DNA from: Diphasiastrum complanatum | Taxonomy: Eukaryota; Streptophyta; Lycopodiopsida; Lycopodiales; Lycopodiaceae | Direction: 5' to 3' | Assembly (NCBI GenBank): GCA_029204225.1 | Contig: CM055109.1 | Location: 5,649,053 to 5,713,052 of the forward strand | Length of the DNA: 64,000 bases | Program-made: the position numbers and the translations under genes | Part shown: positions 22,276 to 33,372 of the stretch, in pieces | Position numbering within the stretch: position 1 is the first letter of the stretch | Layout of the letters: each line of letters begins with the position of its first letter | Notes under the pieces: model-generated | What the model saw: only the letters and a program-made list of their open reading frames with translations | What the model was told of the DNA's origin: nothing | Database searches by the model: none

Positions 22276-23003
22276 TTCAGGTTGCATTAGGAGATATTAG
22301 ATCTCAAAATGGGCCCTTTGTCAAGATGCTTTTTCTGACTTCGCATGCTCTCAACGCTTAAGTGGCCCAATCAGTGGTGTCCATTTGTGATGAATTGTAA
22401 TAATGGTTGATGGACGAGAATCACTTTTGTCTTTTCTGGCCAAATTTTGGTCATTTTCAAAAATCCCGCTGGGCAGTACAAACGATTGTGATTGGACCAC
22501 AGATTATTGCCTGAATACTCTTTTGTTGCCCGTATTTGTACACTCGAGGTCGATTTGATGTCAATAGTCGTAAACTGTAGTTAATTAATCCCTGTAGTTT
22601 AGGAACTTCTTGTCATTCTTAGGTATACCTCTCATTCTCTTTGTTCTCATTCGTACTCAACTTACATAAAGATACTTTGGAGTAATGGCGACACATAATT
22701 GGAGACCAAGAGGAACCATTGATGTGGGCCAGGATGAAGATGAGCAATTTGTTTGGTGTGGGCCATGCGATGTCCTAGTATCGGATCATAGCAGATCAAT
22801 GCGTAGGTGAGTATAGGCCATTGTTTATGCATTGTGTTAAGTTTTTGGATCGAATATGAGTCTTCATACTTTTTCCTGATCTTTGCTTTTTGGCCGATCG
22901 CACACTTTGAAGTCTTTGTAGATTAGAAGCGGCGTGGCCGTCATGCCAAAGGGAGAATCTAGAATATTCCATCTAAAAAATTAGAATATTTCATTTAGTA
23001 CCA
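22276..23003. other. Mostly non-coding; holds a weak exon candidate
   Basis: No transposon similarity is visible. A small open frame with a strong splice donor lies at 22685-22806. Two similar AGAATATT(C/T)CAT strings occur at about 22959 and 22984. Confidence 0.4.
22685..22806 (+). CDS. Candidate first exon, possible BED-like finger start
   Basis: ATG 22685 opens a 40-codon acidic frame (MATHNWRPRGTIDVGQDEDE) that continues FVWCGPCDVLVSD and ends in RSMRR at a consensus splice donor AG|GTGAGT (22805-22812). The W-C-X2-C followed by a basic stretch recalls the start of BED-type zinc fingers, in which a His would follow after the intron. Without splicing the frame stops at 22810. No second exon can be assigned; the foldback and element G lie downstream. 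This is a weak call. Confidence 0.25.
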
Positions 23004-23692
23004 GAGGCCATTCGTAGACCCAACATCAGATCAGCGCACACGTAGAAAGTCAGCAGCTGTAGAATGTAGGTCGGACATGCCGAACCGATATCAGACAAAA
23101 ACGTCACAAACTAGGTGATAGCGGATGGGCACGTGAGAGTCTGGAATAGGAATATCACGATTGGGTCATGCGCGTCGAACCAATATTGCCTATTGTAAAA
23201 AAAATAATAACTTTTGAGAGACAACTTGGATTGAGATGATTACAGTGCCATTAGAAAGCCCTCGATGAGAGCTTTTTAGCGACATCCAACATGACCCAAT
23301 TTCGAGCTACGATTAAAGAGATATTCTTAGTCAAAGTTTTGGACAGTCAACAGTCAATGATCAACCTAATATTGGATTGGCACGTGGTTGACCATTTTAA
23401 CCCGGTCAAACCCTAAGGGTGTGCACTGATCGGATATTAGAATTTTTTTTAATTTTTTTTTGGAAAGAGCTCGACAAGAGCTTGCAACAACACCAGAATG
23501 ACCTAATTTTGAGCTACGGTTCAAAAGTTATAGGCAGTCAAAGTTTTTGCACCAAAACTTTGCGTTCTTAGGGTCTGACTAGGTCAAACTGGTCAACCCC
23601 GTATCGATTGACCGTTGACTGTCAACTGCCCAAAATTTTAATTGAGAATATCTCTTTAATTGTAGCTTGAAACTATGTTGGGTGTCGTTAAA
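23004..23692. repeat. Foldback sequence: left arm and hairpin centre
   Basis: Bases 23004-23275 are the inverted copy of 28022-28297. Bases 23275-23400 are inverted in 23575-23692, so before element G inserted this was one continuous palindrome-like sequence of about 1 kb. A diverged direct copy of 23255-23350 lies at 23461-23555. Recurrent words are GACCCAATTTCGAGCTACG and AGTCAAAGTTTTGGACAGTC. I find no transposase frame. Confidence 0.75.
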
Positions 23693-24381
23693 TGTTAAAA
23701 GTATAGTACTAAGGACCTAAATGGATCTTTGAATGATCCACAAGGTTGATCGTGTGCTTGTTAAACAATCTATCTGAAACTAGTCGTCAGAAAACAAGAT
23801 CTAGTTTAGCAGCTTGATAGAAAACAAGTAGAGACAATCAGAGCATTGATCAAAAACTATAATCCAACTCCACACGTGTGGAAATGAGGCTATAGTATGG
23901 CCTGTAGACAGTGTTTAGAATGTGCCAAAGCTGGGTTTTATTGGAATCAAAAGCAATCACCATACAATGAGAGGAAACTCGAGTTTCTCCTTGAGGCTCC
24001 AAAAAGTTTCTATCTACTCACTATGGAGAATGAGAGTACATAGTAAAAGACACTTCCTTTGCTAAGTTAGGTGAAAATCCAGCATGTAATAAGGAAGTAG
24101 ACTCAACTTTCTTGCCTAATGTGAAAACCCTAGCCTAGATCCAAGAGTCATGCTTGGTAGGTGCATGGTAGGTACAAATCTCATCATAAATCATGGTCTA
24201 GATCCTACAAAGTAGGAATCACTACCAAATGGACACAACCACTCCTCTTGACTCGTGGTAACCTACTTTAGGTGTGAATGTATAAGTGGCACTTTGGCCA
24301 TTCAAGTAACCAACAAACAATATTGACAAAATGTACAGTAATCTACATGGCTAGATTTGCCAATGTAGGCAATTTTTCACA
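23693..24381 (-). repeat. 3' LTR of element G
   Basis: The 689-bp LTR runs on the minus strand from 24381 (TGTGAAAAATTGCC) to 23693. Its first 241 bases are repeated at 28021-27781 with few differences. The palindrome TCCACACGTGTGGA with a G-box core lies at 23869-23882. Confidence 0.85.
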
Positions 24382-27300
24382 CTCCTCCTCAAATCTAGCC
24401 TTGGAAACCACAATGCTTTTATCAATAACTCCATTTGAAGATCTAAGCTTGACAAATGAATCTTTAGGTAAAGATTTAGTAAACAAATCGGATGATGGCA
24501 CATGTTGGAGTTTGATCTCTTTGGATTGCACTTTCTCCCTCACGAAATGATGAGCAATCTCGATGTGTTTGCTCCTTGCATGGAATGTAGGATCAGTTGC
24601 AAGTGATTGGGGTGATTGGTTGTCACAGTAGATGATAGGAATCTCCTCCTCCATGACGTGAAGCTCCACCAATAGCCTTTTGAGCCACAAGACCTCCTTG
24701 CATGTTGATGTCAAGGCCTTGTATTCGGATTCTGTGGAAGATAGGGAGATGGTATCTTGCTTTTTGGAAAGCCATGATACTACTCCATCACATAGAAAGG
24801 TGGCAAAAGCACTTGTTGATCTTCTATCCACTTTGTCACTGGCAAAATCCGAGTCACTATAGGTCTTAAGCCAAGATTAGTCTTTGTATACAAAATGCCA
24901 AAATTCTTAGTAGATGAAATGTATCTAAGAACTCTTTTGGCCATCTTCCAATGTGAAACTAGAGGACTTTTGCATGAATTGGCTTAACTTTCCAACATTA
25001 TAACTAAGATCAGGTCTAGTTATAGTTAAATAGATCAAGGAGCCAATAAGCCTTCTATATAATGTGATGTCCTCAAAGGATGCTTCATCACAACCAATAG
25101 ATGCTTTTACATGTTTCTCCATTGGTGTCTCAATTCCTTTACAATTCTTCATTCCAAATCTATCTAGGATGGATGTAGCATATTTAGATTGACAAATAAA
25201 GCTAAAATCACATCCTCTAATAACCTCTATTCCAAGAATAAAGCTTAATAGATTGAGATCTACCATCTTAAACTCTTTTGCTAAAGCAATTTTTACATCT
25301 CTAATTCCATGTAGATCATTACCACTCAAGATAATGTCATCTACATACAAAACAAGAATAATGATCATGCCATCATGAAATCTTATGTACAATGATGGAT
25401 CATAGGCACTCATTACAAAATTGATGGAAATGAGAAAAGAGTTTAGTTGCTTTGCCTTGATGAAGCCCTCGAGTTGCCTCATGTAGATCTCTTCCTCCAA
25501 ATAACCATTGAGGAATGCATTTGTGAAGTCAAGTTGGAATAGCTCCCAATTGAAGGTTGTAGCAAGATAATGATGAACCTGATAGTAACAAGCTTAGCCA
25601 TAGGAGAAAAAGTCTCATCATAATCAATGCCTTTGGTTTGTAAAAAACCTTTGGCAACAAGCCTAGATTTATGCTTGCTTATTGATCCGTCTTGATTATA
25701 CTTCAATCTAAATACCCACTTGCAATAACGAGGTTTCTTCCCTTGAGGAAGATCCACAAGATCCCAAGTATGATTCTCATCATACTCTACTTGCATAGGA
25801 TCCATCCAACTTTTAGACTTACAAGCATCTTCATAGCATGTTGGCTCATCTAACATTGAAGTAAGGAAGGTGTAAGATGTGAAAGATGATGAGCCTTCCC
25901 TTTGATCACCTTGACCATCATAGGTGAGCCTCAATGGCTCGGACCTTGCCCTTGTAGATCTTCTTGGAGTTCTTGGAGTTTTTGCATCTTGAGGTGGATC
26001 CTCAAGTTCTTCTTCACTTGGAAGCTCCTCCTCTATCCTAGCATGATCCTTGGCATCAAGATGATTATTAGCATTATCATCCAAATAACAAGCATATCCT
26101 TCATCAAAAATAACATCCCTACTCACTATCACCTTGCTAGTGATGGGATTGAAGACTCTATAACCTTTGTTATTCTCACCATATCCCACAAAGATGCCTT
26201 TGATGGATGTTGCATCATCCTTCCTTCTCTTATCCAAGGATTGGTGTACATAGCAAGTGGATCCAAAAACTTTGAGATCCTTGAGATTGGGCTTCTCTCC
26301 AAAAAGAGCTTCAAATGGTGTGATTCCTCCAATGGCTTGGTTTGGAAATCTATAGCACAAATAGTTAGCACAGGTTATTGATTCACCCTAAAATGGTTTG
26401 GATAGAGAAGCATCTAGCCTTAAGGCCTTAGCACACTCACACAGAGATCTATTTCTTCTCTCATTCACTCCATTTTGTTGAGGGGTGTATGGACATGACA
26501 ACTCCCTCTTTATGCCATTAGAACTACAAAAGTCAATCAACTTATTGGAGATATATTCACCTCCATTATCACTCCTTAATACCTTAATCTTGGTACTAAG
26601 TTGATTTTCTACCAAAGTCCTGAACTTTACAAAAGAATCAAACACCATTGAGTTGCTAGACAAGAGGTACATCCAACAAAATCTAGAATAGTCATCAATG
26701 AAGGTTACGTAGTACTTGGCACCACCATTAGACTCATGTGAAAAACTATGAACATCCGAATGGATGAGTTCAAGAGGAGAGTTTGATCTTGAGAAGGGTA
26801 GTTTTTGAGCCTTTGAGAGGCTGCATGCCTCTTCCCACACTTTGACAAATGCTTGGGGAGTCCAACTGCAAGTTCCTTTGCTACCATAGATTCCATGGCT
26901 TTGTAGTTGGAGTGGCCCAACCTTTTGTGCCACAGTTCCACCTTTGATAACTCCACCTTTGCCAAGTTAACACTCTCCACTAAAACATTAGCATTAACTT
27001 GCTTAAAGCCTTTGGCTATACATTCATCATTTCTAAGGATGCAACAAACTCCATGCTTAAATTGTACATCTAGGCCATTATCCATTAATTGGCCAACACT
27101 TAGAAAATTCTTGGTTAACTTAGGAGCATAAAGAACATTATCTAGATTCATCCTTTTGGATGATCCAACATACAATGGAATTGTTCCTATTCCACCTATC
27201 TTACATTTTTGACTACTTGCATTATAGATTGATCTATGTAAATCATTGTAAGAAAGTAAAGTGGAGAATATGTCCTTTTGATATGTCATGTGGGAACTAG

Positions 27301-27780
27301 CCCTACTATCAATCCACCAAGAATCATTGGTGTTGCACTTGGATGATGGTGGTTTGTTGGAAACCATAAATGATGACTCTTCATCCTCCTCCTCCTGATG
27401 TGCAATGTTGCTTTGTTTGCTCTCTTGTGCCCTCTTCTTCTTGAGACATTTTGATGCTAAATGTCCTTTCTTTCCACAGAAAAAACATTTGTACCTAGAA
27501 TTGTCTTTGATCTTGCCCTTTGAGCTTGAAGCCTCATCCTCCTCCTTGGTCTCCTTGAAGTGCTTCTTCTTGCCATTGGTCTTCTTCTTGCCTTTGAATG
27601 AGAAATTAGCTTTCTCATCACCATCCTGCAGAGAAATAACATTCATTCTTGTATTGGTATGTATCATCCTACACTCTTCAGCCACTAATACACTGTGTAG
27701 CTTTTCTATAGTGGGCAAAGTTTCTTGGATTGCAAAGCTTTGGACCAAATTTGTAAAGTCACTCCCTAGACCATTGAGGT
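24343..27780 (-). pseudogene. Gag-pol of copia element G, decayed
   Basis: Gag is N-terminally truncated (starting near LNGLGSDFTNLVQSFAIQE) and has the zinc knuckle CFFCGKKGHLASKC near 27440-27490. Protease reads WWIDSRASSHM, with Arg replacing the Gly of DSGA. The integrase zinc region (WHKRLGHSNYKAM) is broken by a frameshift near 26880, and its core shows IHSDVH, RSDNGGEY and NGVNERRNR. RT is split near 25490. It lacks the usual YGLKQAPRAWY block but keeps LYVDDIILSG. RNase H (24830-24343) has SSTESEY and CDNQSPQSLA, and its stop lies inside the LTR. Close similarity to D is clear throughout (for example the ITRPDLSY and VGKLSQFM stretches). Several frameshifts, an RT deletion and the protease change make it non-functional. 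Confidence 0.92.
24382..24390 (-). other. Polypurine tract of element G
   Basis: The plus strand reads CTCCTCCTC next to the LTR; on the element strand this is GAGGAGGAG. Confidence 0.75.
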
Positions 27781-28021
27781 CCAAGAGTCATGTTTGGTAG
27801 GTGCATGGTAGGTACAAATCTCAACATAAATCATGGTCGAGATCCTACAAAGTAGGAATCACTACCAAATGGACACAACCACTCCTCTTGACTCTTGGTA
27901 ATCTACTTTGGGTGTGAATGTACAAGTGGCACTTTGGCCATTCAACTAACCAACAAACAACATTGACAAAATGTACAATAATCTACATGGTTAGATTTGC
28001 CAATGTAGGCAATTTTTCACA
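27781..28021 (-). repeat. Truncated 5' LTR of element G
   Basis: Only the first 241 bases of the LTR (minus-strand sense) remain. At 27780/27781 they join directly to mid-gag, so the rest of the LTR, the primer site, the leader and the gag start were deleted together. Confidence 0.85.
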
Positions 28022-28297
28022 TTGAAAAGCTGTCATCGAGGGCTTTCTAATGGCTCCATAATCGTCTCAATCTGAGGTATCTTTCAAAAGTTACCATTTT
28101 TTTTTTTACAACAGGCAATATCAGTTCAGCGCGCATGACTCAATTGTGATATTCTTGATCTAGACTCCCGCACGCCCATCCGCTATTGCCTAGTTTGTGA
28201 CTTTTCTATCTGATATTGGTTCGGCGCGTCCGACCTACTTTCTGCAACTACTAACTTTCTACGTGCGCTGATTTGATATTGGGTCTGCAAATGGCTC
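28022..28297. repeat. Foldback sequence: right arm
   Basis: It is the inverted copy of 23004-23275, with matching blocks such as CCATCCGCTATTGCCTAGTTTGTGAC and a shared poly-T/poly-A run. Similarity ends in AATGGC at 28290-28295, which overlaps an ATG that opens a histone-H3-like peptide. Confidence 0.75.
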
Positions 28298-28872
28298 GCA
28301 CGAAGCAAACAACATGGATTCTTCCTGGAGGTGTCCAAATGCAAGGAGGTGTTGAATTTATTCCCTGTACTCTCCTAAATCCCATTTTAATTTGCCTCCA
28401 TTCATGCTGCATATTTACTAACGTTGTCATGTAGTCTGCATATATAGACGCAAATTCGCACAGACGAAGAAAAGGCAAAAGAATCGTGACACTGTGTTTT
28501 TACACACGTTATGGTGACAGGCAAAAAGGGGACACTATCTTACAGAATGCCAAAGGTGCCCTAAAAGCAAAGGCACCCTGTAAATCTAATTCTAAGGCTA
28601 TTCGTAAGAGTGACGCACTTTTCGCATCATCATCACCAACGATCACTTCAGCACTGATTGACGTTGCACCCTTTTCATGCTCACCCCATGCAGCTGCGCT
28701 AACTGATTGGACAACGATTGCAGCCACCCATGATCTCCTACAGATAGCACATCCACTCTATACTTTCTACATCTGCACACCTGTAATATTATGTGTATAT
28801 ACTGGATACCATTTGTGTATTCAGGTTGACGAGGATGATGAAGAAGATGATGAGAAGATGAAGTTTATGTAA
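28291..28872 (+). other. Possible degenerate histone H3-tail-like sequence
   Basis: ATG 28291 encodes MARTKQT, the invariant start of plant histone H3 and the MARTK start common in CENH3, then loses similarity (TWILPGG). Near 28545-28620 another frame reads QNAKGALKAKAPCKSNSKAI followed by RKS. It lines up with the H3 tail QTARKSTGGKAPRK...KAARKS with a one-residue gap. No histone fold follows. A possible last exon (acceptor TTCAG at 28820-28824) encodes VDEDDEEDDEKMKFM and a stop. The match is short and K/A-rich, so chance is a real alternative. Confidence 0.25.
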
Positions 28873-28986
28873 ATTAGCTTCAGAAGTTTATTAGAAAGAT
28901 AGATGAAGTAGATGCCTTGCGCATTGATTCTTGATTGTCAGCAATAAGGTTTTATTCCTTTCCAGATTGTATAAGCTTCATTTCCT

Positions 28987-29049
28987 AGAGTCATGCTTGG
29001 TAGGTAGCTAGTTGGTCAAAATCTCATCATAAATCAAGGTCTAGATCAC
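28987..29049 (-). repeat. 63-bp fragment of the element G LTR
   Basis: GAGTCATGCTTGGTAGGT and ATCTCATCATAAATCA match 24145-24205 inside LTR G, with a small internal difference. It is an isolated scrap of the family just outside the foldback. Confidence 0.65.
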
Positions 29050-29247
29050 CAACATGTTTTGCAATTGTTGGTATTTCTTTGATAGCTTCCAAAAGAAAAC
29101 TTACATTGATGAGAATCAATTAAAATTTCACTAGGATTAATGCAAATGGCTCATTTTTTGGCATCTTCTTCGTAAATGCCTCTTGAGGTGTTATTTTAGG
29201 TATAGGACTCCTATTCTAGATTTGATACACTACCATGTTGCAAACAT

Positions 29248-30765
29248 ACAACTAATGTGACTCTAGATCAACATTTGTATATTAAAGGAGTGCCCACTCT
29301 CTTTTTCATTTTATATCACAATCAAATTAATAATTCATTTACATTCACAAATTTTGTAAGTGGTTGTACAAGAAATGAGGTCATCATAATTTCTTTGGTT
29401 TTTTTTGCTACTTTAAAAAATCCATATTTAATCTAATTGATTTTGTATTTACATATACAATGTCTACATTATATAATACTATAAAACCTAGAATAATAAA
29501 AAGAATATGCACTCATTACATTGTTGAATCCTTTCTACTTGTCCAAAAAAAAGTGATTCAAGGTCTGTTGCTGCCACCACAACTATTATTCATAAGTACA
29601 AAGTTTCAAGCATTATGTTATTCTGAAGTGTTACAATTTATATGATCTCAAATTCGATGCTTGACATCTATATCTAAACATTATTGTATGAATAGGCATC
29701 TAGCATGATTGGGATATCCAAGCCCATTCACAATTTCTCTGTCTCTTGTCAATATTTTATGCCATTAAGACTTATACAAAAAAATCCACATCAACAATAT
29801 TAATTATTTATTATTTCATAATATTCATGTTGATGAAATAACAATATATGAAATCAAAATCCGTCTTTGGTAATTTGTATTTCTTTAAAAATCCCGATCC
29901 ACATCCCAATTCATAATTTTGTAACCTATCACTAATCAAATAACACTTTACAATTTCAAAATCCATCTTCATGTAATTCTTAAAAAATGTCATCCACATC
30001 TTTGTCTATTATTTTGTGACCCATCACTTATCAAATAACAATTTCAAAATCCATCTTTGGTGATTTGTGACACCAATCTTTACTCATTATTGTTTCCAAT
30101 GATTTGACATCCTTTGGTCAAATGTCCTACCATGATTGGTACCATCAATACAGATGATTAACTATTTTTCGTACTTGTGGATGGTTACAAACTTATAAAA
30201 AGATGCTTTTAATAATGTAAGGCCATGTGAGTTAAAGCCAATTCCATTTGTCTAATTTTGTTAGCATGCTAGCTATTTGGCAAAAAAATTTATACTCGTG
30301 TATTTAGAAAGCAACGTTTTCAAACAATCTAGAAGCTTCAAAAAATGCATATGTTGGAGAGAAACTTAGAAGCTTTCCCCAACAATGCAATGAGACTTGG
30401 AACTTGGAAGGTAGATACACCCTTAAAGTTGACGGGGATTTTGTTCTTCTAACTTTCACATGACTTAAAAGTTTTTTGTAACCTTCCAAACAAAAAATGT
30501 AAGAAGACTTGCCCTTTATACATAACATTGTTGCATGTTACAAGAAAAAATATTTTGTGGCTACCTTGAAATGAAAATTTCAATAGGATTTTAGTCTCTC
30601 TATATATAATCTTGTTGTATTTCAGAATGAAATTATAAAGAATTTGACCCTCACTTAAGATTTGGCTTTTCAAAATAACCCCCTCATGTAAAATGTAAAT
30701 TTTCAATTTAACCTTTCATGTAGAAGGGTAATATTTATGTTTGCCTTCATACTGTCACTTTGTTG
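29248..30765 (+). repeat. Local duplication, copy 1
   Basis: Long blocks match 31968-33372 in the same order. Examples are CTAGATCAACAT near the start, TCAAAATCCATCTT in the middle and CAATGCAATGAGACTTGGAA near 30388. Identity is uneven, with several indels; the best blocks are about 85 percent. There is no coding capacity. The nature of the unit (old transposon or local duplication) is unclear. Confidence 0.7.
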
Positions 30766-31967
30766 AACTTGTGATGGTTTTTGAAAAGCAAAGAAGCCCT
30801 TGATATTCACCTACTTGCAAGTACCTTGGGAGCTTGGGCAAGACATCAAATAGGGCATTATGGCCCAAGGTAGGGCTCTCTGGTGTTTATGCCGTATAAC
30901 GTCCTAGGTTGGGTCCTACCCTTGTAGATCTTGTCTTAGGGTAGGGCCTAAAGATTGTGAAGGCCCCACCCACTCACAACTTGATCCTATACATAAAACA
31001 TAAAGCTTTTTGGACGCCAACATAAATTAGGATGTGGTTTTTAGTATATTGTTTAACACATACTCATAATGAGATGCTTGTATTGAATAGTGATCACATG
31101 TATAAATACGTCATTATTGAAAAAGCCTAATGTATTTACATCTGATTTTATCTTTTTGGTCATTAATGTTGGTCCATATTTCATTTCAATTTATATCATA
31201 TTTACATAGATCATGCCTATTGTCAATGTATTTTAAAATGATTTTTTTATCAATTTAAAAACAAAAATCATAAATGATTCATTGAGATCCATATGTTGTA
31301 CGTAAATGATGAGATCCATATGTTGTACATTGGTCATCTTGAGCTAACATGCACATTGCATATGTACATAGGCAAACCACTACTTGCTTACATAATTATT
31401 ATAATAGTGCAAATCTATACATACATTACATTACATTCTTGCCTTATTCCAAAAAAGTCAGAGGCTAGTTGCATTCATTAAAAGCACCAACCCGCATGTC
31501 CACATATATCCAGACTCCAACCAACCCACATGTCCAAATGACATGTCATGTAGTTATGTTCCTAAAGATTGGTATGAAGGGTATAAATACAAAATTCATC
31601 CTCTCTTATATGTGGGTAGTCAAAAGGCCCATTACCATTTACAACATAACCATGAATTCTTTGTATTTGACAATATCACAGTCAGGGTTTTATTGTGATT
31701 GTGCAGAGATTATCGATGCACACACTACAAATTTTATGCATCAACAACATGTTACTACACGTGCATTATACCATTGCATATAACCTACACTCAAATAGAA
31801 TAGTTTCATATCGGACATTAAATGAAATGCTACTAAATAATGTATTTCATTTTCCTATCTTAATTTTGGTGACTTCAATATTGATATGTTACATCACAAC
31901 AAAGATTCAAATGCACCTCAAAAATTTATGCAACAATATGAATATAAACTACAATTTAAGAATTGCA
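30766..31967. other. Non-coding spacer between duplication copies
   Basis: This is AT-rich sequence with no recognisable gene. A short repeat, GAGATCCATATGTTGTAC, occurs twice at 31284-31328. Confidence 0.5.
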
Positions 31968-33372
31968 TAGCTAATTTGTCTCTAGATCAACATGTGCATT
32001 CTAAAGAGGTGATTACTCTTATTCATTGTATACTACACTCAAATTAACAAATCATTTATGTTCACAATTTTGTAAGTGCATGTACAAAAATTGAGCTCAT
32101 TATGAAAGAATCCTAATGAATTTACATTTGATCTTGATTTCTTTAGTTTTGTTTTTCTTGCTTTTTTTAATCCATATTTAAATTATTGACATTGTAATTT
32201 TCATTTTTTGCATACATGATTAAGCAAGTAGTGGTTGTTATATACAACCTAGCAGTGCCATTTATGGAGCTAAGCTCCTTAGATGTCACTACAAAGTGGT
32301 CGGGATTTGAGCTTGCACCTTTTTGGTGGACGACATTGTCTTCACACATGTCTAGCATTGCATTGTATACTATAAAACATGTAACACTAAAAATATATGG
32401 ACTTGTTACATTGTTGATTCTGCATTTCTTAAAAAAACCCCATCCACATCTCAATTTATAATTATGTGACCTATCACTAATCAAACAACAATTTACAATT
32501 TCGAAATCCATCTTTATGTAATTCTTATAAAATGCCATCCACATCTTCGTTTATCATTTTGTGACCTATCACTTATCACATAAAAATTTCAAAATCCATC
32601 TTTGGTAATTTGTGACATCAATCTTGTAGTAAATGTGTTCCATGTGATTTGACATGCTTTTTCTATTTTTCATTTATGACAAATGACAACGGTCAAATGT
32701 CCCACCATAGATTGTTACCTAGCAATACAAATGATTGAGTATTTTTTGGCTCTCATTACATAGTGCACTGCAAGTGCCTCTGCTGCACAGGTCTCACCCC
32801 TTCCAAGAGGGGATATATCTTCTTTCTCCCTTAGCCTCATCCATCACCATTGGATGGAGAGGGGCCAGGAGTGTAGGTGCACATGCAATGCACTCCTTAA
32901 GTATTCCCACATTTTCCTTGTTTGTGAATGGTTGCAAACTTCAAAAAAGGTTCTCTTAATAATTTAGGGCCACATGGCTTGAGCCAATTGTACTTGTTTA
33001 ATTTTGTTAGCATGTTAGCTATTTGGCCAAAAGTTTTATAGTAGAGGATTTCGAAGCAACATTTTCAAAAAGCCTAGAAACTTCAAAAAATGCATATATT
33101 GGGGGGAAACTTAGAAGAAGGTTTTCCCAACAATGCAATGAGACTTGGAACTTGAATTCAATTTGACGAAGCTTTTGTTCTTGTTCCTTTGACATGACTT
33201 CAAAGTTTTTTGATATCCCTCCAAACTAAAAATTTAAGAAAATTTGCCTTTTATACACAATATTGTTGCATGTTTGAAGGAAATTTTTTAATTTGAGCCT
33301 CTTATTAAATTTGATTTTTTCAATATACATATCAAACACAAGTCTAATCACCTTTCAATTGACACTTTGTTT
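31968..33372 (+). repeat. Local duplication, copy 2
   Basis: It corresponds to 29248-30765. It carries an extra segment of roughly 170 bases at about 32740-32910 that copy 1 lacks and that contains a MITE-like element. Both copies are non-coding. Confidence 0.7.
32762..32894. mobile_element. MITE-like element with 16-bp terminal inverted repeats
   Basis: The ends AGTGCACTGCAAGTGC and the inverted AGTGCATTGCATGTGC pair over 16 bases with two mismatches. The 133-bp body is more GC-rich than its surroundings. The matching place in duplication copy 1 (about 30165) lacks it, which supports insertion after the duplication. No clean target duplication is visible, so the superfamily is open. Confidence 0.5.

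Larger units (their letters stand above)
23693..28021 (-). mobile_element. Element G: Ty1/copia retrotransposon, defective
   Basis: Read on the minus strand: a 5' LTR fragment (28021-27781), gag to RNase H (27780-24343), a polypurine tract (24390-24382) and a full 3' LTR (24381-23693). The LTR ends resemble those of D (TGTGAAAAA start, TTTTAACA end), and the proteins are close to D, so the two families are related. The flanks carry TTAAA (23688-23692) and TTGAA (28022-28026), a probable mutated 5-bp target duplication. Removing G restores the foldback sequence. Confidence 0.88.

Noticed and set aside
28251-28478. Minus-strand frame of 75 residues at the foldback arm
   Set aside because: It has no domain and overlaps the inverted repeat; it is most likely chance.
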